Source: Haliscomenobacter sp038240665
GTDB lineage: Bacteria > Bacteroidota > Bacteroidia > Chitinophagales > Saprospiraceae
DNA length: 6,236 nt
NCBI GenBank assembly: GCA_038240665.1
Contig: JBBRGN010000282.1
Location: 1-6,236, forward strand
Direction: 5' to 3'
Part shown: positions 1 through 5,686 of the stretch, in pieces
How positions within the stretch are numbered: the stretch's first letter is position 1
How the letters are laid out: every line of letters starts with the position of its first letter
Translations under genes and position numbers: made by a program
Notes under the pieces: model-generated
What the model was told of the DNA's origin: nothing
The model's database searches: none
The model's input: only the letters and a program-made list of their open reading frames with translations

Positions 1-972
1 TTATTGGCTTCTACCTATCCTAATCTGGAAATCGTAATTGCCGATAATGCATCAACCGACGACTCGCTGGAGTTTATGGAGGAGCACTACCCGCAATTGC
101 GGACGATCGAACTGGCAGAAAATCATGGTTTTGCGGAAGGATACAATCAAGCTTTAAAACAGGTGCTAAACGCCGATTATTATGTGTTGCTCAATTCTGA
201 CATTGAGGTTACGCCTGGCTGGATAGAACCCATAGTTCAATTAATGGAGGCCGACAAATCCATTGCTGCTGCCCAACCCAAAATATTGTCGCACGGGGAT
301 AAAAGTCAATTTGAATACGCTGGTGGGGCTGGCGGTTGGCTGGATAATTTAGGATACCCTTTTTGCAGGGGCCGCGTATTTGCAGTTACCGAGACCGATG
401 AAGGGCAATACGATGCCACTCAAGAAATTTTTTGGGCAACTGGTGCAGCGTTATTTGTTCGATCCGACCTTTTCCACGGCATCGGTGGTTTTGACGGTGA
501 TTATTTTGCCCATGCCGAAGAAATTGACCTTTGTTGGCGCTTGAAGCGCGCTGGTTATAAAATCATTGCCCGTCCGCTATCCAAAGTATACCATGTAGGA
601 GGAGGAACATTGGCTTACAACACGCCGCGAAAAACCTTTCTCAATTTTCGCAATACCTTGATTACGCTGATGAAAAATGAATCAGCTGCTCGATTGTCTT
701 GGTTGATACCAGCTCGTTTAATTTTAGACGGTATGGCGGGCGCTCTTTTTTTATCACAAGGTAGAATCGATCATGTAGGCGCTATTGTTAGGGCGCATTG
801 GAGCTTTTTTGGACAGTGGAAAAAAACGGGTCAAAAAAGAGAAAAATACAACGAACTAGTAGAAAAAATGCGTATTTCGCCGCTTGAAAACAACCGTGGC
901 CGTTACGCGGGCAGCGTTGTAATGGCTTATTACGGCAAAGGACGCCGCCGTTTTGCTGAACTTGAAGACTGA
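1..972 (+). CDS. Glycosyltransferase family 2, 5' truncated by window edge
   Basis: This is a GT-A fold enzyme of glycosyltransferase family 2, which transfers a sugar from a nucleotide-sugar donor, probably onto a cell-surface polysaccharide or lipid-linked glycan on the cytoplasmic side of the membrane. Visible family hallmarks, counted from nt 4, are the nucleotide-binding stretch ADNASTDDS (13-21), the DxD-equivalent metal site LNSD (63-66), FWATGAALFVR (143-153), and the acceptor/catalytic block HAEEIDLCWRLKRAGYK (170-186), then VYHVGGGT (195-202). The layout resembles rhamnosyltransferase-type (WbbL-like) GT2 proteins. A hydrophobic stretch near 231-253 may contact the membrane. The frame is open at nt 1, and the usual N-terminal 'VSVVIPNYN' strand is missing, so roughly 30-35 residues lie upstream; the TTG at nt 4 is not a believable start. 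Its stop is 2 bases before the pseudouridine synthase start, so the two are probably cotranscribed. The donor and acceptor cannot be read from sequence. Confidence 0.93.
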   Translation, partial: LLASTYPNLEIVIADNASTDDSLEFMEEHYPQLRTIELAENHGFAEGYNQALKQVLNADYYVLLNSDIEVTPGWIEPIVQLMEADKSIAAAQPKILSHGDKSQFEYAGGAGGWLDNLGYPFCRGRVFAVTETDEGQYDATQEIFWATGAALFVRSDLFHGIGGFDGDYFAHAEEIDLCWRLKRAGYKIIARPLSKVYHVGGGTLAYNTPRKTFLNFRNTLITLMKNESAARLSWLIPARLILDGMAGALFLSQGRIDHVGAIVRAHWSFFGQWKKTGQKREKYNELVEKMRISPLENNRGRYAGSVVMAYYGKGRRRFAELED

Positions 973-974
973 TC

Positions 975-1700
975 ATGAAAACACCAGCCATAGAGCTTAT
1001 TTACGAAGATGCCGATTTTGTTATCGTCAACAAACCCTCGGGTTTATTGACGATACCCGATCGTTTTGTGCCAGAAAAAGAAAACCTTTCGGGCCTGCTT
1101 TCCGATCTTTTGGGCCCCGTTTGGGTTGTACACCGCTTGGATCGCGAAACCAGTGGAATCCTTTGTTTTGCCCGCAATGAAAATGCCCATCGACACCTCA
1201 ATGAGCAGTTTAGTAGCCGTACAGTGGATAAAATTTACTCGGTGTTGGTGGAAGGTCGACCATTGCCACCGGAAGGAGAAATCGACAAAGGTATTGCTCC
1301 CCATCCCAGTATTCCAGGAAAAATGATCGCCTCTAGTCAAGGAAAAGTTGCCCTTACGCTGTATCGAGTGGTGGATACTTTTAAAGCTTTTTCCCTGGTA
1401 GACGCCAACATTAAATCAGGCCGTACCCACCAGATTCGCGTCCATTTTGCCTCGATCGGACATCCCTTAATGGTGGATCCTTTGTATGGAAAACGCGATG
1501 TCTTTTTTCTTTCGGAAGTAAAGCAGAATTACAACAAAAGCAAACGCGAGATGGAGCGCCCCATCATGGAGCGCCTGACCCTGCACGCTGCCCGCCTTAC
1601 CCTGGATCACCCGACTACCGGCGAACGCCTGACCTTTGAGTGTGCGCCGCCCAAAGATTTTCGAGCATTGCTGAATCAGTTGGGTAAGTGGGGTAAATAA
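975..1700 (+). CDS. RluA-family RNA pseudouridine synthase
   Basis: This enzyme isomerises specific uridines to pseudouridine in rRNA or tRNA in the cytoplasm. The 241-residue protein carries the RluA family signature HRLDRETSGI at 53-62, with Asp56 as the expected catalytic nucleophile. It also has the substrate-pocket block GRTHQIRVHFASIGHPLMVD (149-168) followed by PLYG, and the C-terminal LHAARLTLDHP segment (203-213). The N-terminal IYEDADFVIVNKPSGLLT (9-26) is the typical first strand of the catalytic domain. There is no room for an S4 RNA-binding domain in front of it, so this is a short, catalytic-domain-only member like RluA or TruC rather than RluC/RluD. The exact target uridine is unknown, so no symbol is given. 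The ATG at 975 follows the glycosyltransferase stop by 2 bases and has no Shine-Dalgarno sequence, suggesting translation coupled to the upstream gene. Confidence 0.95.
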   Translation: MKTPAIELIYEDADFVIVNKPSGLLTIPDRFVPEKENLSGLLSDLLGPVWVVHRLDRETSGILCFARNENAHRHLNEQFSSRTVDKIYSVLVEGRPLPPEGEIDKGIAPHPSIPGKMIASSQGKVALTLYRVVDTFKAFSLVDANIKSGRTHQIRVHFASIGHPLMVDPLYGKRDVFFLSEVKQNYNKSKREMERPIMERLTLHAARLTLDHPTTGERLTFECAPPKDFRALLNQLGKWGK

Positions 1701-1735
1701 CTGAAACCTTTTTTTGGGTAATTTGCTCATTGATA

Positions 1736-1754
1736 ATTGACTTTTTAGGTCAAT
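1736..1754 (+). terminator. Weak dyad after pseudouridine synthase gene
   Basis: ATTGAC (1736-1741) and GTCAAT (1749-1754) form a perfect 6-base inverted repeat around the 7-base loop TTTTTAG, 36 bases after the stop at 1700. It could end the two-gene transcript. It is short and A/T-rich, and it is followed by CTATTTTAGGG rather than a clean U-tract, so it is not a convincing intrinsic terminator. It may equally be an operator or chance. Confidence 0.25.
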
Positions 1755-1804
1755 CTATTTTAGGGACGGGCACGTTTGGATTTTTTTTGAATGTTCGTAA
1801 AAAT

Positions 1805-1830
1805 AGCCGATTGCCTTTTAGGAAACGGCT
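1805..1830 (+). promoter_or_regulatory. Imperfect hairpin just upstream of GT-C gene
   Basis: AGCCG (1805-1809) pairs with CGGCT (1826-1830), and an inner TT/AA pairing continues the stem across a mismatch. The structure ends 14 bases before the ATG at 1845, so in the transcript it would sit in the 5' leader close to the ribosome landing site. Whether it affects translation is inference. It resembles no riboswitch class I recognise. Confidence 0.25.
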
Positions 1831-1844
1831 GGTGAATATGGTGT

Positions 1845-3503
1845 ATGAATCAAGCAACTAGAACTTCGCTGGGATTGGCGTTATTGGCTGCCCTTTTTTA
1901 CTTGCCTTTTTTAGGAGGAGTCCATCTTTTTGATTGGGATGAAGTCAACTTTGCTGAGATCAGTCGAGAGATGTTGCTTACCGGCGACTATGGCCGGGTG
2001 TACATCAATTTCGAACCTTTTTGGGAAAAACCACCCTTGTTTTTTTGGTTGCAATCCAGCGCCATGGCACTTTTTGGGGTAGGGGATTATGCAGCTCGCT
2101 TTCCCAATGCCATTTGTGGTATTCTTACACTAGTCGTTATCTACTTGATTGGGAGGAAGTTGTACAATCACAAGTTTGGTTTAATTTGGGCACTTACTTA
2201 TTTTGGATCGGTTTTACCTTTCTTATATTTCAAGTCAAGTATCATTGACCCATGGTTCAATTTTTTCATTTTCAGTGGTTTGTATGGCGTAATCTTGTTT
2301 TACTGGAAAAAAGATGATTTTGGATTAGAGCTCAAGTGGAGCAAGTGGACTTACCTTTTCATAGGCGGCTTTTTAATTGGGATGGGGATCATTACCAAAG
2401 GGCCGGTGGCTTATCTGATTGCTGGTCTTACGCTGGGAGTATACTGGATTTACCAACGTTTCCGGTTTTACATTAACGTTCCTCAATTTTTGTTTTTTAG
2501 CATGGCTGCCTCCCTGATCACATTATCGTGGTATGGTGTAGAAGCCTGGAAAAACGGGCCCGGGTTCATCTTAGAGTTCAATAGTTATCAATACCGCCTG
2601 TTCAGCACGCCTGATGCTGGACACAGTGGATTCCCCGGGTACCATTTTGCGGTGTTACTGGTTGGATGTTTCCCAGCTTCTATTTTTGCCATCCGCGCGT
2701 TTTGGAAATTACCCGAACCGGAGCAGCGTTACCAAGCTGATTTTCGGCGCTGGATGAAATACCTGTTTTGGGTCGTATTGATCCTTTTTACCATCGTCAA
2801 ATCCAAAATCGTACACTATTCTTCGATGTGTTATTTTCCGCTGACCTACTTAGCCGCAGTGGTGATCTACCTGATCGTAGAAGGAAAAATAAGTTTCAAC
2901 CGCTGGTTGAAAATTGGACTGTGGAGTGTAGGCGGATTGTATCTTTTGGCTACGATTAGTTTGCCTTTTTTGGCTCAAAATATAGCCTTGCTCAAGCCCT
3001 TGTTCAATGATCCTTTTGCGGTAGCGAATTTGGATGCTGCTGTTCACTGGACGGGTTTTGAGATCATACCAGGACTGTTTTTGTTGGCGTTACTCCTCTT
3101 TAGTTTGCCCCAATTTAAAACGAATGCTTGGATAGGATTTCGAACCCTTTTCATTGGCTCCGGGATCTTTGTGTTGTTGACTTTAATTGCTTTTATCAAG
3201 CGCATAGAGGGTTATTCCCAACGGGCAGCCATTGAATTTTGCGAACAGCGGGTAGGCGAAGATTGCTACGTGATGACTTCTGGTTACAAATCTTACGTCC
3301 ATCTTTATTATACCCGAAAACCGCGGGTAGTCAATCCAGAAAGTTGGAAACAGGAATGGTTGTTCAACGGACCCATCGACAAAGACGTGTACGTGATCAC
3401 CAAAATCGACCGAACGGAGGAGATGGAAAGTTTGCCACAATTCAAAGAAATTGGCCGAAAAAATGGTTTTGTGTTTTATAAAAGGCCAAAAATTGTACAA
3501 TAG
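1845..3503 (+). CDS. ArnT/PMT-like GT-C integral membrane glycosyltransferase
   Basis: This 552-residue polytopic inner-membrane protein belongs to the GT-C superfamily (ArnT/PMT, GT83-like). Such enzymes use a polyprenyl-phosphate sugar to glycosylate a lipid or protein acceptor on the periplasmic face. After the first membrane helix comes the acidic loop motif FDWDEVNFAEISREM (29-43), with the catalytic Asp/Glu candidates D30, D32 and E33. Next are the hallmark EKPP (61-64), FWLQ, DYAARFPNA (81-89), and TKGPVAY (184-190) in a later helix. KSKIVHYSSMCYFPLTYL (319-336) matches the K-x-x-HY-x-x-P region of ArnT-like proteins. About eleven or twelve hydrophobic segments end near residue 451, followed by a roughly 100-residue soluble tail (452-552), as in ArnT. 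Length is normal for the family. The in-frame ATG at 1845 places the first helix directly after a short basic N-terminus; a nearby ATG at 1838 is in another frame and stops quickly. The substrate is unknown: lipid A modification is possible but unproven. It stands alone between a 144-base gap and a convergent operon. Confidence 0.9.
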   Translation: MNQATRTSLGLALLAALFYLPFLGGVHLFDWDEVNFAEISREMLLTGDYGRVYINFEPFWEKPPLFFWLQSSAMALFGVGDYAARFPNAICGILTLVVIYLIGRKLYNHKFGLIWALTYFGSVLPFLYFKSSIIDPWFNFFIFSGLYGVILFYWKKDDFGLELKWSKWTYLFIGGFLIGMGIITKGPVAYLIAGLTLGVYWIYQRFRFYINVPQFLFFSMAASLITLSWYGVEAWKNGPGFILEFNSYQYRLFSTPDAGHSGFPGYHFAVLLVGCFPASIFAIRAFWKLPEPEQRYQADFRRWMKYLFWVVLILFTIVKSKIVHYSSMCYFPLTYLAAVVIYLIVEGKISFNRWLKIGLWSVGGLYLLATISLPFLAQNIALLKPLFNDPFAVANLDAAVHWTGFEIIPGLFLLALLLFSLPQFKTNAWIGFRTLFIGSGIFVLLTLIAFIKRIEGYSQRAAIEFCEQRVGEDCYVMTSGYKSYVHLYYTRKPRVVNPESWKQEWLFNGPIDKDVYVITKIDRTEEMESLPQFKEIGRKNGFVFYKRPKIVQ

Positions 3504-3524
3504 CTTTGGGGTAGCAGTGACAAC
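3504..3524. other. 21-base convergent gap without visible terminator
   Basis: The GT-C gene (plus strand) and the response regulator gene (minus strand) end tail to tail with only 21 bases between stop codons. No stem followed by a T-run is visible on either strand here. Transcripts from both sides therefore either end by another mechanism or read into the opposite gene's 3' end as antisense RNA. Confidence 0.5.
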
Positions 3525-4283
3525 TTAACTTTCCAGCAGCGGATTGTTTTTATCGATAAATGCCTTAAAAGTTTTACGGTAGGTATCGCTGATCGGCAAA
3601 AGGGTAGCGCCAATTTGTACTTTCTCCTTAAAAATGGCATCTATCCATTCCAGGGCTACGATGTAGGAATTGTGAATGCGTACAAATTGATTTTCAGGCA
3701 ACTGGGCTTCGAGTGACTTGATGCGTTGCAAGGTTACCACCTTTTTGGTGGGCGTATGGATGGCAACGTAATCTTTAAGCCCTTCCACATAGAGAATATC
3801 CTGTAATTTTACTTTGACTAATTTTGAACCATCTTTAACAAAAAGATAAGGTTGGGTAGCTTCGGTTTGCAGTTGTATTCTTTCGGGAGCGGCAGGTTCT
3901 GCTGAAAGAGGCGTATTTTGAGTGCCGGTCAAACGTTGTATAACCTTTTCGATGGCTTTTAAAAACCGCTCCAATGTGATGGGTTTGAGGAGGTAATCCA
4001 CTATGTCCAAATCATAGCCTTCAAGTGCATATTCAGAATAAGCAGTAGTAAGGATAACCATGGGTTTTTTAGGAATGATTTTTAAGAGATTGATTCCGGT
4101 CAAATCCGGCATTTGTACGTCCAGTAGCAAAAGATCAACTTGCGTTTCGCGTAAATAGTCCAGCGCTTCCAAAGGATTTGAGCAAGCTTGCAACAACTCC
4201 AACGAAGGAATTTTGGCTACATACTGTGTCAACAAACTCCGCGCCAGAGGCTCATCATCCACGATCATACAGGTTATTTTCAT
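3525..4283 (-). CDS. LytTR-family two-component response regulator
   Basis: This 252-residue transcription factor is the partner of the kinase encoded directly upstream. The N-terminal receiver domain (about 3-118) has the acidic pair D9/D10, the phospho-acceptor D55 in LLLLDVQMPDLTG, T79/T80 as the switch Thr, and K100 in the YLLKP motif, so all phosphorylation residues are intact. A linker rich in Ala, Pro and Glu (about 119-145) leads to a LytTR DNA-binding domain (about 146-245). There I see YLFVKDGSKLVKV, DILYVEGLKDYVAIHT, RIHNSYIVAL (202-211) and LPISDTYRK (229-237), all typical of the LytTR beta-fold that binds direct-repeat sites. The ATG at 4283 overlaps the kinase stop as ATGA, which supports both the start and translational coupling. 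The C-terminus stops just after the LytTR domain. Target genes cannot be read from the protein; the kinase operon itself or the divergent outer-membrane gene are candidates by position only. Confidence 0.95.
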   Translation of the reverse strand: MKITCMIVDDEPLARSLLTQYVAKIPSLELLQACSNPLEALDYLRETQVDLLLLDVQMPDLTGINLLKIIPKKPMVILTTAYSEYALEGYDLDIVDYLLKPITLERFLKAIEKVIQRLTGTQNTPLSAEPAAPERIQLQTEATQPYLFVKDGSKLVKVKLQDILYVEGLKDYVAIHTPTKKVVTLQRIKSLEAQLPENQFVRIHNSYIVALEWIDAIFKEKVQIGATLLPISDTYRKTFKAFIDKNNPLLES

Positions 4284-5320
4284 CCCAGTTGCAATTTTAG
4301 TTGTACCCGATAATGATCCGGTTCGTTGTGAACATCCATTTCGTAGTGACCTGGGTAACTCAATTCCAATCGACGTTGAACATTTTGCAAACCAATCCCC
4401 GATTTTTCGCCAGCCTCCGTAGCTAGTCTAGGTATTTTACTGTTTTCCACCCAAAAAGTACAATTATCGCCAACCAATTCAATGCGAACCCGAATCCAGG
4501 CATCTTTAAAATTATTGTTGACACCGTGTTTAAAGGCGTTTTCCAAAAAAGTAATGAGGATCAAGGGTACAATCATCACCTGATCGGGATTGCCGCTGAC
4601 CTCAAGTCGGATGGGGATCTCGTTGTTAAGCCGGAGTTTTTCCAGACTAATGTAGTTCTCCATGTACTCAATTTCTCGACTGAGCTTTACCTTTGCATGG
4701 TTAGATTCATAAATCATGTACCGCATCATCTGCGATAATTTGGCGATGACTTCCGTGGTGTTAGGCGATTGGGTGAATGCCAAATAATAGAGGTTGTTGA
4801 GGGTATTAAACAGAAAGTGTGGATTGATCTGGGCTTTGAGAAAACGGAGCTCAGCACTTAGTTTCTCGTTTTCTAGCGCTTTCTTTTTGGCCTCCAACTC
4901 AAACCAATCTTCCGCGAATTTGAGCATGCCGACAAAAATCACGATAAACAATGCCCCCAAACTCACCTGAACAATGTAGCGCTGGCTGTAAAAATAGTTC
5001 TCCTGATGGGTATATCCATCTATCAAATAGCGCTTAAGGTGTATAAAGATTGTGGTGACGAGTGCGAAGGGAATCGAAAATTCCAATAAGTATCTTCCAA
5101 ATTTTTGATGAGCCAAAAAACGCGGCAGGAAGTAAAAATAGTTGATATAACTAACGGTTACCATAAATACCACCTGGAAAACAGCATTGATAAAGCTGTC
5201 GCTTAGGTCTACATTTCGATCATGCCGTGCAGAAATCTGATAAAAAAAGAAAGAAAAATAAACGCACCAAAAGCTAAAATGAATAAAAAAAATCCGGTGT
5301 CGTTGCACAAATTTTTTCAT
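4280..5320 (-). CDS. LytS/YehU-type sensor histidine kinase
   Basis: This 346-residue inner-membrane kinase is first in the operon with the LytTR regulator. The N-terminal half holds four predicted membrane helices (about 10-30, 46-66, 80-98, 116-134) with little extracytoplasmic sequence, so it probably senses within or near the membrane. A charged, probably coiled-coil linker (about 135-160, FELEAKKKALENEKLSAELR) leads to the His_kinase domain. In LKAQINPHFLFNTLNNL (161-177), His168 is the expected phospho-acceptor. The ATP-binding part shows the N-box LENAFKHG (259-266) and the G-box GEKSGIGLQNVQRRL (304-318). Both catalytic elements are intact. This architecture (helices, then PF06580-type kinase) is very common in Bacteroidota next to LytTR regulators. 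The start at 5320 gives a basic MKKFVQRHR end before the first helix and has no Shine-Dalgarno sequence. The ligand is unknown. Confidence 0.94.
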   Translation of the reverse strand: MKKFVQRHRIFFIHFSFWCVYFSFFFYQISARHDRNVDLSDSFINAVFQVVFMVTVSYINYFYFLPRFLAHQKFGRYLLEFSIPFALVTTIFIHLKRYLIDGYTHQENYFYSQRYIVQVSLGALFIVIFVGMLKFAEDWFELEAKKKALENEKLSAELRFLKAQINPHFLFNTLNNLYYLAFTQSPNTTEVIAKLSQMMRYMIYESNHAKVKLSREIEYMENYISLEKLRLNNEIPIRLEVSGNPDQVMIVPLILITFLENAFKHGVNNNFKDAWIRVRIELVGDNCTFWVENSKIPRLATEAGEKSGIGLQNVQRRLELSYPGHYEMDVHNEPDHYRVQLKLQLG

Positions 5321-5396
5321 GGAAGTGGTATAAGTTACATTTTGGCTGAGATTTTGTAATCTGGTTGCCTTTTTGAAAACCCTTTTAAAACTCGAT

Positions 5397-5426
5397 CAAA
5401 AGTACAGTCTTTTTAGATCCATAAAG
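5397..5426 (-). promoter_or_regulatory. Candidate promoter of kinase-regulator operon
   Basis: Read on the minus strand, TACTTTTG (5404 to 5397) matches the Bacteroidota -7 consensus TAnnTTTG exactly. Upstream, CTTTAT (5426-5421) contains TTTA, a one-mismatch version of the -33 TTTG box, about 17 bases before the -7 element. That spacing is slightly short for Bacteroides but acceptable for Flavobacterium-like promoters. Transcription would start near 5390, giving a leader of about 70 bases to the ATG at 5320. The -7 match is seen; function is inferred. Confidence 0.5.
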
Positions 5427-5442
5427 AGGCACTACAGCTTGT
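5403..5442 (+). promoter_or_regulatory. Possible LytTR-type binding repeats
   Basis: TACAGT (5403) and TACAGC (5433) form a direct repeat 30 bases apart, with a third TACAG at 5522. LytTR regulators bind pairs of 9-base direct repeats of the loose form [TA][AC][CA]GTTN[AG][TG]. ACAGCTTGT (5434-5442) agrees at eight of nine positions and ACAGTCTTT (5404-5412) at seven. The first copy touches the candidate kinase-operon promoter. The 30-base spacing differs from the usual 21-22, so this is speculative. Confidence 0.2.
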
Positions 5443-5520
5443 TTTCTACTATTCCCCTTGTTTTTGAGGTGATTGGGGTAATATCTACGATTAAATAGGA
5501 TCTTTTTAATTCATCCAAGG

Positions 5521-5539
5521 GTACAGATGCAATATGTAC
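5521..5539. promoter_or_regulatory. Dyad GTACA-N9-TGTAC
   Basis: GTACA at 5521-5525 and TGTAC at 5535-5539 form a 5-base inverted repeat around 9 bases. The geometry fits a dimeric regulator's operator, about 150 bases before the outer-membrane gene start. Short dyads of this size arise by chance in a region this long, so this is only a weak candidate. Confidence 0.2.
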
Positions 5540-5686
5540 TCTAAATCAACCTAATCACCTTGAAAAAATGCCGGATCGTCTATTTCTCCAAACTCTCTGC
5601 GATTTTCACTGTTCTTTTGTGACTTGTTATATTACAACGACTAAAACGGATTGATTTACATTCACCATTACCTGCATCTATTTATT

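Larger units (their letters stand above)
5321..5686. other. 366-base divergent intergenic region
   Basis: This non-coding stretch separates the divergent kinase and outer-membrane protein genes and must hold both promoters. It is A/T-rich with several T-runs. It contains one good Bacteroidota -7 match for the minus strand (5397-5404), three TACAG words (5403, 5433, 5522), a GTACA-N9-TGTAC dyad (5521-5539) and separated AGGTGATT/AATCACCT arms (5467-5474 and 5553-5560). I found no exact TAnnTTTG for the plus strand, no tRNA-like fold and no convincing gene. The longest ATG-initiated reading frame noted is 28 codons at 5568-5654, with no supporting feature. Confidence 0.7.

Noticed and set aside
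4..6. TTG at nt 4 as the start of the GT2 gene
   Set aside because: The frame is open to the window edge and the family's first beta-strand is missing, so the true start is upstream.
788..991. 67-codon minus-strand frame across the GT2/RluA junction
   Set aside because: It overlaps two real genes and its sequence resembles no protein family.
1044..1340. 98-codon minus-strand frame inside the pseudouridine synthase gene
   Set aside because: It is antisense to conserved catalytic motifs, including HRLD, and has no domain of its own.
1756..1763. TATTTTAG as a -7 promoter element for the GT-C gene
   Set aside because: It has one mismatch to TAnnTTTG and no TTTG box at a suitable distance; too weak to annotate as a promoter.
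3183..3500. 105-codon minus-strand frame opposite the end of the GT-C gene
   Set aside because: It lies wholly within a strongly supported gene, has no family motif and has no promoter of its own.
5568..5654. 28-codon plus-strand frame in the intergenic region (starts MPDRLF)
   Set aside because: It is short, with no ribosome-binding context, no recognisable signal and no sign of coding selection; random frames of this size are expected.
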